Positions 17,116 to 25,948 of a DNA stretch of 64,000 bases are shown here, in pieces (the stretch's first letter is position 1; every line of letters begins with the position of its first letter). Origin of the DNA: Telmatospirillum sp. (GTDB taxonomy: Bacteria > Pseudomonadota > Alphaproteobacteria > Rhodospirillales > Magnetospirillaceae); contig WASQ01000036.1 of the NCBI GenBank assembly GCA_009712185.1, forward strand, positions 16,390 to 80,389, read 5' to 3'. The translations under genes were made by a program, and so were the position numbers. The notes under the pieces are model-generated. The model had not been told where the DNA came from. It ran no database searches and saw only the letters and a program-made list of their open reading frames with translations.

Positions 17116-18269
17116 CCATGCAGACAACAGCATTCCGTCCCGCCTGGACCGTGGCCCTGGCCCTGGCCACGACGTTCGGCGTTTTCTCACCCGTCGGGGC
17201 CGCGGAGCCGGTTGCCGGCGAGATCCGGCTCAGTGCCGGGCAGATGACTTTGATCGAACTGGCCTCCCAGCCGGTCGAGCGGGGCGAGTTGACGCTCGAC
17301 CTGTCCCTGACCGGCGAAATCACCCCCGATCTCGACCGGACCGTGGAGGTCTTCCCCCGGGCGGCGGGTATCGTCAGGGATGTGTCCGGCCGCCAGGGGC
17401 AGCCCCTGCGCGCGGGCGCCGGTCTGGCCGTGCTGGACAGCGGTGCCTCGTCGGAGGCCGAGGCCGCCTATCAGGCGGCCCTTGCCCGTGAGGACCTGAC
17501 ACGGACCCGTCTCGCCAAGGAGGAGGCTCTCTGGAATAAAAAAATTTCCGCCGAGCAGGATTACCTCCAGGCGCGGCAGGAGGCCACGGAGGCCGCGCTG
17601 GAGCTGAAAAAGGCACGCGACCGCCTGCGCCTTCTGGGGCTGACCCTGCCCCGAACCGGCAGCTTCCCGCCATCGGCGGCCGGAGGGAGGCTGTTACCTG
17701 TCGTCGCTCCGATCGACGGCACCGTGATCGAACGGAAGGTGGCGGCCGGTGATCAGGTCGGCGAAACCTCCGCCCTGTTCAGAATAGCCAATCTTGACAG
17801 CGTCTGGGTAATCGCCGGTGTTCCCGAATCGGACATGGGACGGGTCGCCGTTGGTCAGCCGGCAGAGGTGATCCTGTCCGCCCACCCGGGCCGCCGGTTC
17901 GAGGGCCGCGTGAGCTGGGTCTCGGACGTTCTGGACGACCGGACCCGGACCCTGCCGGTGAGAATCGAGCTGGACAACCGCGAGCGGCTTCTGAAGCCGG
18001 GCGGATTTGCCCGGATCACTGTGTCGGCCCGCGCATCCGGGGCGCTGACGGTTCCGCTGGCCGCGGTACAGCGGCAGAAGGCGGAGCACATCGTTTTCGT
18101 GGAAAGCGGGGCCGGCCGGTTCCAGCGCCGGGAAGTGCGGCTTGGGGCTGCATCGCGCGACCGCGTCGTCGTCATGGATGGCCTTGAGGCCGGGGAACGG
18201 GTGGTGACCCGTGGCGCCTTCGCCTTGAAATCCGAGCTCGAAAAGAGCGCGTTCGTGGACCAGGACTAG
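17112..18269 (+). CDS. czcB: RND efflux periplasmic adaptor (CzcB type)
   Basis: A 385-residue membrane-fusion protein that links the inner-membrane pump to the outer-membrane duct. It has a signal peptide (cut after VGAA near residue 33). A barrel-sandwich hybrid domain is split around a helical hairpin (ASSEAEAAYQAALARED to KARDRLRLLGL). The second half of the lipoyl-like part, PVVAPIDGTVIERKVAAGDQVGE, beta-barrel and membrane-proximal domains follow. No His-rich metal-binding N-terminus is present. Co-translation with czcC is indicated by the four-base overlap, and czcA starts nine bases after it. Confidence 0.9.
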   Translation: MTMQTTAFRPAWTVALALATTFGVFSPVGAAEPVAGEIRLSAGQMTLIELASQPVERGELTLDLSLTGEITPDLDRTVEVFPRAAGIVRDVSGRQGQPLRAGAGLAVLDSGASSEAEAAYQAALAREDLTRTRLAKEEALWNKKISAEQDYLQARQEATEAALELKKARDRLRLLGLTLPRTGSFPPSAAGGRLLPVVAPIDGTVIERKVAAGDQVGETSALFRIANLDSVWVIAGVPESDMGRVAVGQPAEVILSAHPGRRFEGRVSWVSDVLDDRTRTLPVRIELDNRERLLKPGGFARITVSARASGALTVPLAAVQRQKAEHIVFVESGAGRFQRREVRLGAASRDRVVVMDGLEAGERVVTRGAFALKSELEKSAFVDQD

Positions 18270-18278
18270 GGGACGCCG

Positions 18279-21200
18279 ATGCTTGACAGGATAATCGAAC
18301 GGGCGCTGTCGCAGCGCCTGCTGGTACTTCTGGCCGCGGTCGGACTTCTGGTTCTGGGCCTCTGGTCGATGACCCGCCTCCCCCTGGACGCCTTTCCCGA
18401 CGTGAGCAACGTCCAGGTTCAGGTCAACACCGAATCAGCCGGGCTTGCCGCCGCCGAGGTCGAGCGGCTGATCACATCCCCGGTCGAATCGGTGATGAAC
18501 GGTCTGCCCGGGGTGACTCAGGTCCGGTCCATTTCGAAAACCGGACTGTCAGTCGTCACCATCGTCTTCGACGACGACGTGGATACCTATTTCGCCCGGC
18601 AACTGGTGCTGGAGAAGCTTCAGGTCGCGCGGGAACGGATCCCCAACGGACTGGGCAATCCGTCGCTGGGGCCGATCACCACCGGCCTGGGTCAGGTCTA
18701 CAAATATGTCCTGACCAGTCCGACCCATGACGCGATGGCGCTGCGGGAGATCAACGACTGGCAGGTCAAGGTGCAGCTCCGCACAGTTCCCGGCGTTACC
18801 GACGTTCTCAGCTTCGGCGGAGAGGTGCGTCAATATCAGGTCCGGGTCGACCCCACGAGGCTGGTCGCCTTCGGCCTCACCCTTGATGATGTGAAGCGGG
18901 CTTTGCAGGCAAACAACGCCAATGCCGGCGGCTGGTTCATCGAAGGAAAGGAGGAACAGCTCGCCGTCCGGGGCGAAGGTTTGATCCGCGGCGGAACGGA
19001 TGGCCTTTCCGATATCGGCACCATCGTTCTGAAGTCGGTCGATGGCACCCCGGTCCTGGTCCGCGACGTGGCGGAGATCGACTATGGCGGCGAAATCCGC
19101 CAGGGCGCGGTGTCCATGAACGGCCGGGGCGAGACGGTGATGGGCGTGGTGCTGCAATTGAAGGGCGCCAACACCGACCGGGTCATCGCCGGCGTCCGCG
19201 AGCGGCTGGCGGTCATCGAGGCGTCGCTGCCGCCCGGTGTCCGCATTGAACCGGTCTATGATCAGGCCGATCTGATCGGCAAGGCGGTGGGGACGGTCAA
19301 GAAGGCCCTGGGAGAGGCCGCCCTGCTGATCGTTGTGGTGCTCTTCCTGTTCCTGTGGAACCTGCGGTCGGCCCTGGTGGTTCTGGTGTCGATCCCCCTG
19401 TCGATGCTGGCGGCCGTGATCATGATGCGCTGGGCCGGCCTGTCGGCCAATCTTCAGTCCCTGGGCGGACTGGCGATCGCCATCGGCATGATGGTCGACG
19501 GATCCCTGGTCATGGTGGAGAACATCGTCCGCCATCTGGCGGAACCGCATTACCGGGACAAGCCGGTGGCCTGGAGGGTGGCCCAGGCCGCGCGAGAGGT
19601 CGGTCATCCGATCTTTTTCGCGGTGCTGATCATCATCGTGGTATTCCTGCCCCTGTTCACCCTTCAGGGGGTGGAAGGCAAGATGTTCAGTCCCATGGCC
19701 TTCGTCATCGCCTTTGCCATGCTGGGATCCCTGGTGGTGGCATTGACGGTGGTTCCGGTGCTGGCGTCCCTGCTGTTCCGCCCCGCGGCGGAGGACAAGG
19801 ACAGCCTGCTGGTTCGGGCGGTCCGGCGGGTTTACCGCCCTGCCCTGTCCTTCGCGCTGTCCCATCGCAGGGCGGTGGTCGGTGCCGCCCTGGCGGGCCT
19901 TGCCCTGTCCGGGGCGCTGGTGACGCGGCTTGGTACGGAATTCGTTCCCGAACTGGATGAGGGCACCCTCAGTGTCCGCATCACCATGAATCCCAGCATT
20001 TCCCTGCCGGAGTCTCTCGCGATCGCGAAACGGCTGGAACGTCGCCTGATGAACAATCCGGACGTCACCTATGCGGTCAGCCAGATCGGCCGGCCGGAGC
20101 TGGGCGGAGATCCGGAGGCGGTCAACAACAACGAGATCTGGGTCGGCCTGAAGCCGGAGGCCGAATGGACGGGCGCCGGATCCCGGGTGGAGATGGTGGA
20201 AAAGATCACCCGGGATCTGTCGGACTATCCCGGGGTGGCGATCAATGTCTCGCAGCCGATCGCGACGCGCGTGGACGAACTCTTGTCGGGGGTGAAGGCG
20301 CAGATCGCCATAAAGCTGTTCGGCGACGACCTTGCGGTTCTGGAGGAAAAAGGCCGCGAGATCGCCGATCTGGTCAAGGCGGTCGACGGCGCCGCCGACG
20401 TTCAGGCGGAGCAGATCAGCGGCGAAGCGCAACTGGTGGTGAAAGCGGACCGAACGGAACTGGCCCGCTTCGGACTGAACGTCGCCGACGTCATGGAGGT
20501 CGTGTCCCTGGCCGTCGGCGGCGAGGCCGTGACCGATGTCCTGGACGGCCAGCGGCGTTTCCCGGTCTATTTGCGCATGGCGGAGCCTTTCCGGTCGGAC
20601 ATGGCGGGGATCGGGGCCTTGTCGGTCGTCAACAGGGACGGCGTCCGGGTACCTTTGTCGCGGGTCGCCGACATCGGGCTGGTCGAGGGACCGCCCGCCA
20701 TTGCCCGTGAGAATGCGCAGCGCCGCACGGTGATCCAGGCCAATGTCCGTGGTCGCGACATGGGCGGATTTGTGCGCGAGGCTCAGGCCGCGGTGGCCGA
20801 AAAGGTCAAGCTGCCACCCGGTTACACCGTGACCTGGGGTGGGCAGTTCGAAAACCAGCAGCGGGCGGAACGCACCCTGATGGTGGTTGTGCCTGTCTGC
20901 CTCGGGATGATTTTCCTATTGCTGTATCTGTCCTTCGGGTCGATCGCCAACGCCCTGCTGATCATCCTGAACGTTCCCTTCGCCCTGATCGGCGGAGTGC
21001 TGGCGCTCTGGCTGTCGGGCCAGTTCCTCAGCGTTCCCTCCTCGGTCGGGTTCATTGCCCTGTTCGGGGTGGCGGTTCTGAACGGCGTTGTGATGGTGTC
21101 CTATTTCGATAAGCTGATCGAGGACGGGCATCCGGTGGCGGTGGCCGTGACGGAAGGGGCGATGCTGCGGCTGCGTCCGGTCCTGATGACCGCCACGGTG

Positions 21201-21422
21201 GCCAGCCTGGGCCTGATTCCGTTGCTCCTGGCTTCCGGGATCGGGTCGGAGGTGCAGCGGCCGCTGGCAACCGTGGTGGTCGGGGGGCTGGCGACCTCGA
21301 CTTTGCTGACGCTTCTGGTCCTGCCGGTGCTCTATGGCTGGCTGGCCGAACGGCGGAGCCTGCGGGAGATGGACGGCGCGGAAAATCCGTCCGGGCGTCT
21401 GAGGGAAAGGCCTTCAGCCTGA
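18279..21422 (+). CDS. czcA: Heavy-metal RND efflux pump (CzcA family, HME-RND)
   Basis: A 1047-residue proton-driven transporter with two repeats of six membrane helices and large periplasmic loops. Family motifs include RLPLDAFPDVSNVQVQV near the N-terminus and TRLGTEFVPELDEG at the start of the second half. The fourth helix reads AIGMMVDGSLVMVEN (Asp about 407), not the DFGxxxDGA of zinc/cobalt pumps. The AIG...DGS form is what I recall for the proposed HME5 (nickel-type) group, so the substrate is more likely nickel or another divalent metal than silver or copper. That assignment is inference. No metal regulator gene is adjacent. Confidence 0.93.
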   Translation: MLDRIIERALSQRLLVLLAAVGLLVLGLWSMTRLPLDAFPDVSNVQVQVNTESAGLAAAEVERLITSPVESVMNGLPGVTQVRSISKTGLSVVTIVFDDDVDTYFARQLVLEKLQVARERIPNGLGNPSLGPITTGLGQVYKYVLTSPTHDAMALREINDWQVKVQLRTVPGVTDVLSFGGEVRQYQVRVDPTRLVAFGLTLDDVKRALQANNANAGGWFIEGKEEQLAVRGEGLIRGGTDGLSDIGTIVLKSVDGTPVLVRDVAEIDYGGEIRQGAVSMNGRGETVMGVVLQLKGANTDRVIAGVRERLAVIEASLPPGVRIEPVYDQADLIGKAVGTVKKALGEAALLIVVVLFLFLWNLRSALVVLVSIPLSMLAAVIMMRWAGLSANLQSLGGLAIAIGMMVDGSLVMVENIVRHLAEPHYRDKPVAWRVAQAAREVGHPIFFAVLIIIVVFLPLFTLQGVEGKMFSPMAFVIAFAMLGSLVVALTVVPVLASLLFRPAAEDKDSLLVRAVRRVYRPALSFALSHRRAVVGAALAGLALSGALVTRLGTEFVPELDEGTLSVRITMNPSISLPESLAIAKRLERRLMNNPDVTYAVSQIGRPELGGDPEAVNNNEIWVGLKPEAEWTGAGSRVEMVEKITRDLSDYPGVAINVSQPIATRVDELLSGVKAQIAIKLFGDDLAVLEEKGREIADLVKAVDGAADVQAEQISGEAQLVVKADRTELARFGLNVADVMEVVSLAVGGEAVTDVLDGQRRFPVYLRMAEPFRSDMAGIGALSVVNRDGVRVPLSRVADIGLVEGPPAIARENAQRRTVIQANVRGRDMGGFVREAQAAVAEKVKLPPGYTVTWGGQFENQQRAERTLMVVVPVCLGMIFLLLYLSFGSIANALLIILNVPFALIGGVLALWLSGQFLSVPSSVGFIALFGVAVLNGVVMVSYFDKLIEDGHPVAVAVTEGAMLRLRPVLMTATVASLGLIPLLLASGIGSEVQRPLATVVVGGLATSTLLTLLVLPVLYGWLAERRSLREMDGAENPSGRLRERPSA

Positions 21423-21547
21423 CCCTTGCCTTTTCCCGGTCGGCGAAGTATCAAAGTCGCCCGTGACGTCGGGCCGGCATCAGCCGCCCGTCCCATCCGC
21501 CCCCCTTCTCCGTCCGCGCGGGACCGGGGGGCGGATGCCACGGACCC

Positions 21548-21637
21548 GGATGGGTGGCCGAGCGGTTTAAGGCACCGGTCTTGAAAACCGGCGAAGGTGC
21601 AAGCCTTCCGTGGGTTCGAATCCCACCCCATCCGCCA
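21548..21637 (+). tRNA. tRNA-Ser (anticodon UGA)
   Basis: The cloverleaf is complete. The acceptor GGATGGG pairs with CCCATCC, and the anticodon arm CCGGT-CTTGAAA-ACCGG carries TGA. There is a long class II variable arm, a GGTTCGAATCC T arm, discriminator G, and an encoded CCA (21635-21637). It reads UCA serine codons. The antisense strand encodes the familiar spurious 'GVGFEPT' peptide. A degraded recombinase begins within ten bases of the 3' end. Confidence 0.98.
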
Positions 21638-21644
21638 TTTCAGA

Positions 21645-22222
21645 ACTGCGAACTCCGGACGTGACCGATGTCACGCCCGAGGCGGCGGTCAGGGTTCTGA
21701 GAAGGTTATTTTTTGATCCCATGATACGGATTTTGTGGTCCGCCACCTCGACACGGCGGGCCAAGGTTCGCAGGTGGTCGCGGCGATACCGCCGCCAGAA
21801 ATGCGCATGCGCCGACGTGCTGTCTCGGCGAACCTGCGCACCATCTCCGGCGTGACCGCCTGCTGGCTTGAACTTTCCAGCATGACCGGAGCTCGTCCGG
21901 CATCGGCCTGGGCTTGATCGCGCATGGCTATCAGGCCCCTTCAGCGCCAGATCGTTCAGGTCGGCATACCGGCCTCGATGGCGTCGTAAAGCCGCTTCAG
22001 CCTTAATTCCGTCTCGGCTGCCCGCTTGTTCAGTTCGGCGATGTGCTCGCGGCGACGGCCGAGAACATTGCTCAGGATTTCCTCCAGCCGTTCCGGCTGA
22101 AGCAGGCGCTTCTCAAGGTGTTCAGCGTCGGCATAGAAGCAAATCCCGGTAAGGAGGGGTGAGCCGCTGACCACGCGAGCTGGCGTCACGTTCGGATTGC
22201 GCTCGTGGAGGTGCGTCTGCAC
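21645..22222 (-). pseudogene. Degraded large serine recombinase (C-terminal half)
   Basis: Pieces of one protein appear in order on the minus strand but in different frames. NPNVTPARVVSGSPLLTGICF is the start of a zinc-ribbon region. It is joined directly to HLEKRLLQPERLEEILSNVL and the coiled coil AELNKRAAETELRLKRLYDAIEAG. After a frame change comes ADLNDLALKG, then AMRDQAQADAGRAP to VTPEMVRRFAETARRRMRISGGG, then after another shift ARRVEVADHKIRIMGSKNNLLRTL. These match the order seen in large serine integrases. The catalytic resolvase domain is gone and at least three frame breaks or deletions exist. It abuts tRNA-Ser. Confidence 0.8.
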
Positions 22223-22388
22223 GGCCTCGAGCCATGCTTTCAGGCTCGCGGCCTTCGCCGTTGCCCCTTTGTGATCGAGATGCGCGATTCCCTTCTCGAC
22301 GGGTGATGGTCACGCTCTCTCCTTTGACGGCCTTGTCGACAAGGCTGGAAAATCCAGCCTTGGCGTCTCTGATATTGATGGTCGGCAT
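22122..22388 (-). pseudogene. Broken Phd/YefM antitoxin
   Basis: The first 30 residues (MPTINIRDAKAGFSSLVDKA, then VKGESVTITR) are a textbook Phd N-terminal half. The frame then runs into Arg/Ser-rich nonsense, while recombinase-derived sequence continues in another frame. So the antitoxin lost its C-terminal half, probably by a deletion that fused it to the recombinase remnant. Its toxin is missing. The promoter region still carries a perfect operator-like palindrome. Confidence 0.7.
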
Positions 22389-22403
22389 ACCGCCCTCCGC
22401 ACA

Positions 22404-22419
22404 TAGTCACATGTGACTA
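22404..22419. promoter_or_regulatory. Perfect 16-bp palindrome, probable Phd operator
   Basis: TAGTCACATGTGACTA is a perfect palindrome 15 bases upstream of the broken Phd start codon. Size and position fit a Phd/YefM autoregulatory site. If intact Phd relatives exist elsewhere in the genome they could still bind it. Confidence 0.6.
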
Positions 22420-22459
22420 CATGCAATCTGTTGAGGCGCGGATTTCAACACCGGAGGCA

Positions 22460-22627
22460 TTAACCGCCGTTTCCGAAGATTTCATCGAACAGATCGCCGA
22501 ACGAGCGTTCGAATACCTCGACCTCGGTCTCGGTGACCGTAACAGGATGGGGCCAATCGTCGGTGACGGAGGTGGACAGGTCATGCTTGGGCGGCCGATT
22601 GCAGCTTTCTGCGTTTTCAGTTGTTCG
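22460..22627 (-). pseudogene. Short acidic ORF remnant
   Basis: A 55-codon open stretch between stops, with no start codon of its own, ends in VTVTETEVEVFERSFGDLFD and EIFGNGG. The acidic, helix-like composition and normal third-position GC bias look like the C-terminus of a real protein rather than a random frame. I do not recognise the family. It lies in the same decayed accessory patch as the recombinase fragment and could be cargo lost with it. Confidence 0.3.
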
Positions 22628-22806
22628 TCACGGCCGGCCGTAGGCAGCCGGCTCGAAATGGTGATCGACACCATCGGCGTTTCGCCGGCGATGCTGCGCC
22701 CCGCGACGATTCTTCCTGCGGATATCTCCAGTCCCTCTTGAAGATGTCAACGAACCGCCCGCCCCGGCCGGCTGGGCAAAAACGATGGGGAACCATCCAG
22801 GCCCTT

Positions 22807-22833
22807 TTGTCCCGGGCCGCGATCGGTTATAAG
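22807..22833 (+). promoter_or_regulatory. Weak promoter candidate for the 18-codon ORF
   Basis: TTGTCC (22807-22812) and TATAAG (22828-22833) are separated by 15 bp, slightly short for a sigma-70 promoter. They lie 37 bases before the small ORF. Confidence 0.35.
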
Positions 22834-22869
22834 AAATCCTCAACGCAACGCCAACCGAGGGAGGCCTTC

Positions 22870-22926
22870 ATGAAAATGACCGTAGCGACGCGCCTCTCCT
22901 GCCGGACGATTGCCCGTCTGGCCTAG
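22870..22926 (+). CDS. 18-residue ORF with strong ribosome site
   Basis: ATG to TAG encodes MKMTVATRLSCRTIARLA. A strong ribosome site, GAGGGAGG, sits six bases upstream. A hairpin with a T-tract follows eight bases after the stop, and a weak promoter lies ahead. This gives a complete miniature transcription unit about 160 bases before the ABC exporter gene. The peptide is basic, has one Cys, and shows no run of a single amino acid that would suggest a classic attenuator. It could be a leader peptide or a stand-alone small protein. I do not recognise it. Confidence 0.45.
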   Translation: MKMTVATRLSCRTIARLA

Positions 22927-22933
22927 GCGTTTC

Positions 22934-22961
22934 CGGGGGTTGTCCCCCGACATCCCTTTTT
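22934..22961 (+). terminator. Terminator-like hairpin after the 18-codon ORF
   Basis: CGGGGG (22934-22939) pairs with CCCCCG (22944-22949) over a TTGT loop. A run of five T at 22957-22961 follows after seven bases. Confidence 0.55.
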
Positions 22962-23089
22962 GCCCGTTTCCCGATCCCTTTTGAACGCAACCCGGCCGTT
23001 TCCCGGTCGTATCCCCTGAATTTCCGCCGGCCCGTGCGCATCTCTTGTGTCGCGGGGCATGGCGTCCCGCCCTTGCGACGGAGCCTCTC

Positions 23090-24958
23090 ATGTTTTCGTG
23101 GTTTGAACATCGCCTCGATCCCTACCCGGACGAGGCGCCGACGCAGCCCCCCTCCGGCCTTCTGGCCTTTCTCTGGCATTACACCAGGCCGGTGTGGCCC
23201 TGGCTGTTCCTCATGTCCTTCTGTTCCATCCTGATCGCTGTCGGTGAGGTCGCGCTGTTCCGCTTCCTGGGCGACATCGTCGACTGGCTGGGGCATGCCG
23301 ATCCCGCAACTTTCCTCGCCACCGAAGGAGGAAAGCTTCTCGGGATGGCGCTGGTGATCCTGGTCGGCCTGCCGCTGGTGGCGGGCCTCAACGCGCTGGT
23401 CATGCATCAGATCCTGATGGGCAACTTCCCGATGATCGCCCGCTGGCAGATGCACCGCTTTCTGTTGCGCCATTCGATGACCTTCTACGCCAACGAGTTC
23501 GCCGGACGGGTCTCGACAAAGGTGATGCAGACCGCGCTCGCCATCCGAGAAACGGTGATGAAGGTGCTCGACGTCTTCGTCTATGTCGTCACCTATTTTG
23601 TGTCGATGGTCGCCGTCGTCGCCTCGGCGGATCAGCGTCTTGCCGTGCCGCTGGTCGTCTGGATCGTCGTCTATGGCGCGACCGTCGCCTATTTTGTGCC
23701 GCGGTTGCGCAAAGTATCCTCCGAGCAGGCCGATGCGCGTTCCGTGATGACCGGGCGCATCGTCGACAGCTATACCAACATCGCCACCGTGAAACTGTTC
23801 TCCCATGCGAGTCGCGAGGAGGGGTACGCCCGCACGGCGATGAACGTATTCCTGAAGACGGTCTACGGCCAGATGCGCCTGGTCACACTGTTTCAGGTCA
23901 TCGTCTATTTCTATAACTGTCTCGCCCTGTTCGCCGTGGGCGGGCTCTCCATCTGGCTCTGGCTGCATGGCGGGATTTCCATCGGCGCCATTGCCATCGG
24001 TATCGGACTTGCCATGCGCATCAATGGCATGTCGCAATGGGTGATGTGGGAGGTTTCCTCACTCTTCGAGAATATCGGAACGGTTTATGATGGTCTTTCG
24101 ATGCTGCGCAAGCCTCATGACATCGTCGATCGTCCCGATGCCGTCCGATTGACACCGGGTGACGGCCGGATCCGATTCGAGGATGTCCGGTTCCACTATG
24201 GCAAAAAGACGGGAGTTATCGACGGGCTTTCCCTCGACATCGCGCCCGGTGAAAAGGTGGGGGTGGTTGGCCGGTCCGGCGCAGGCAAGACCACGCTGAT
24301 GAACCTTCTGCTGCGCTTCTATGACCTGGAGGGTGGACGGATCACCATCGGCGGACAGGACATCGCGACCGTGACGCAGGACAGCCTGCGTGAGCGGATC
24401 GGCGTGGTAACGCAGGATACCTCCCTGCTTCACCGGTCGATCCGCGACAACATCGCCTATGGCCGGCCGGACGTCACCGACGAGGAGATCATCGCGGCGG
24501 CTAAGGCGGCCAATGCCTGGGACTTCATCTGTCAACTGTCCGACCGGCAGGGCCATCGGGGCCTTGATGCCCATGTGGGTGAAAGGGGCGTCAAACTGTC
24601 CGGCGGGCAGCGTCAGCGCATCGCCATCGCCCGGGTGTTCCTGAAGGACGCGCCGATCCTGGTGCTGGACGAGGCGACCTCCGCCCTTGATTCCGAGGTG
24701 GAGGCGGCCATCCAGGAGAATCTTTTCGCCCTGATGGCCGGTAAGACGGTGATCGCCATTGCCCACCGGCTGTCGACCCTGACCGAGATGGACCGGTTGA
24801 TCGTGCTCGATAAAGGGCGGATCGTCGAGGCCGGCACCCATCGGGACCTGATTACCGCCGGTGGTATTTATGCCGATCTGTGGAATCGCCAGTCGGGTGG
24901 ATTCCTGGGGGATGGCGCGCTCGAAGAGGCTGGAGGGGTGGCGACCCTGCGCCGCTGA
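23090..24958 (+). CDS. ABC exporter, fused permease and ATPase (MsbA-like)
   Basis: A 622-residue half-transporter. Six membrane helices lie in residues about 30-330 (for example HYTRPVWPWLFLMSFCSILI). The ATPase domain has Walker A GRSGAGKTT at about 397-405, signature LSGGQRQRIAIARV, Walker B ILVLDEATSALD and the H-loop AHRLS. The N-terminus MFSWFEHRLDPYPDEAP is shared by a group of alphaproteobacterial exporters resembling MsbA and heavy-metal or peptide exporters; the substrate cannot be told. The ATG with GGAG six bases upstream is chosen over a start 15 codons earlier. It should work as a homodimer. Confidence 0.92.
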   Translation: MFSWFEHRLDPYPDEAPTQPPSGLLAFLWHYTRPVWPWLFLMSFCSILIAVGEVALFRFLGDIVDWLGHADPATFLATEGGKLLGMALVILVGLPLVAGLNALVMHQILMGNFPMIARWQMHRFLLRHSMTFYANEFAGRVSTKVMQTALAIRETVMKVLDVFVYVVTYFVSMVAVVASADQRLAVPLVVWIVVYGATVAYFVPRLRKVSSEQADARSVMTGRIVDSYTNIATVKLFSHASREEGYARTAMNVFLKTVYGQMRLVTLFQVIVYFYNCLALFAVGGLSIWLWLHGGISIGAIAIGIGLAMRINGMSQWVMWEVSSLFENIGTVYDGLSMLRKPHDIVDRPDAVRLTPGDGRIRFEDVRFHYGKKTGVIDGLSLDIAPGEKVGVVGRSGAGKTTLMNLLLRFYDLEGGRITIGGQDIATVTQDSLRERIGVVTQDTSLLHRSIRDNIAYGRPDVTDEEIIAAAKAANAWDFICQLSDRQGHRGLDAHVGERGVKLSGGQRQRIAIARVFLKDAPILVLDEATSALDSEVEAAIQENLFALMAGKTVIAIAHRLSTLTEMDRLIVLDKGRIVEAGTHRDLITAGGIYADLWNRQSGGFLGDGALEEAGGVATLRR

Positions 24959-24974
24959 GATCGTTTCCGACCAA

Positions 24975-25006
24975 CATGGAGATGACCGGAAACGGCCATC
25001 TCCATG
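24975..25006 (+). terminator. Hairpin after the ABC exporter
   Basis: CATGGAGATG (24975-24984) pairs with CATCTCCATG (24997-25006); CCG/CGG extend the stem inside the loop. A short GTTTTC follows. It lies 16 bases past the stop codon. Confidence 0.65.
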
Positions 25007-25079
25007 GCCGCGTTTTCAATGCCCCGCATCCGCCGGGAAAAACCTTCCGTTTCTCCCCAAATGAGGGCGGTTGGAGATT

Positions 25080-25289
25080 CCCGGCCGGGACGACCTGCCG
25101 GAGCGCCGCCCTGATCTGATCGACGCAGGTGGCGATATCACAGTCTGCCGTGTCGACCGTAAGATGGTCCCGGTCCCAGCGGTGATAGTCCCGCGAGGTC
25201 ACGGCCTGCCACCCCGGGAGAACAAGTCCGGGAACGTCGCATCGTCTGGTTTCGACCTGACGGCGACGTTCCTTCCCTGTTGTGGGCAC
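25080..25289 (-). pseudogene. C-terminal fragment of a P-loop kinase
   Basis: The segment ERRRQVETRRCDVPGLVLPG, WQAVTSRDYHRWDRDHLTVDTA and CVDQIRAAL matches what I know of the C-terminal third of the small AAA/P-loop kinase family (COG0645-like, related to chloramphenicol phosphotransferase). There it follows a conserved 'EHRRRVETR' arginine motif. There is no P-loop in this piece. A fragment with the matching N-terminus lies about 1.7 kb upstream on the same strand (27001-27135), with a resolvase-toxin module between them. Confidence 0.65.
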
Positions 25290-25342
25290 CGCAAGGTTTC
25301 TGCGCCAAACAACGCGAAGCGGGACTAAACAAGAACACCCTG

Positions 25343-25933
25343 TCAGTTCGCGTCGGCGAGTGATGTTGTTGCGGCTCGCTTCTGCGCCTGAACAATTCTG
25401 CTGACGGTCGGTTCGCTGACTCCATAAAGCCGCGCCATCTGAGCGGCGGTATTCCGGCCAGAAAGGACGTTCTCCGCGATGTCGGCCCGCTGACCAGGGG
25501 TAAGCTTCGGTCGGCGACCGCCAACTCGCCCCTCGGCACGAGCAGCGGCCAATCCGGCCGACGTGCGCTCGCGAATCATGGCGCGTTCGAACTCAGCGAA
25601 ACAGCCGATCATCTGCATCATCATCCGGCCTGCTGGCGAAATCGTGTCAATCGCCTCGGTCAAGCTGCGGAAATCTGCGCCGGCGGCTTTGATCTTGTCC
25701 ATGATATGCAGAACATCTTTCAGGGAACGGGATAGGCGATCGAGCTTCCAGACGATGACCGTGTCACCCTCACGAAGCTGGTCCAGCATTCGGTGAAGTT
25801 CCGGGCGATCCCATCGCCGCCCCGAAGCGGCTTCTTCGAACAACTTCGTGCAGCCGGCCTCTTTCAGGGCCTTCTCCTGGAGCGCATTGTTTTGCTCGTC
25901 ACCCTTCGAGACCCGCGCGTAGCCAATCAACAT
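25343..25933 (-). CDS. Serine recombinase / resolvase (Tn3-type)
   Basis: A 196-residue small serine recombinase. The catalytic domain has GYARVSKGDEQ with the nucleophile Ser9, the DRLSRS motif, and the SPAGRMMMQMIGCFAEFERAMIRERT segment. A short linker leads to a C-terminal helix-turn-helix (GRRPKLTPGQ, then AAQMARLYGVSEPTVSRIVQ). Length and order match Tn3/gamma-delta type resolvases and intact inversion or resolution enzymes. It lies 15 bases after the zeta toxin gene and is probably co-transcribed with it. No transposase is nearby, so it may serve plasmid-like dimer resolution or module excision. Confidence 0.93.
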   Translation of the reverse strand: MLIGYARVSKGDEQNNALQEKALKEAGCTKLFEEAASGRRWDRPELHRMLDQLREGDTVIVWKLDRLSRSLKDVLHIMDKIKAAGADFRSLTEAIDTISPAGRMMMQMIGCFAEFERAMIRERTSAGLAAARAEGRVGGRRPKLTPGQRADIAENVLSGRNTAAQMARLYGVSEPTVSRIVQAQKRAATTSLADAN

Positions 25934-25948
25934 TCGAGCGACCTCATG

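Noticed and set aside
18549..20432. Minus-strand 627-codon open frame over czcA
   Set aside because: His/Arg/Gln-rich antisense translation of a clear RND pump.
21567..21764. Minus-strand frame containing GVGFEPT
   Set aside because: This peptide is the known artefact of translating a tRNA-Ser antisense strand; only its upstream part belongs to the recombinase remnant.
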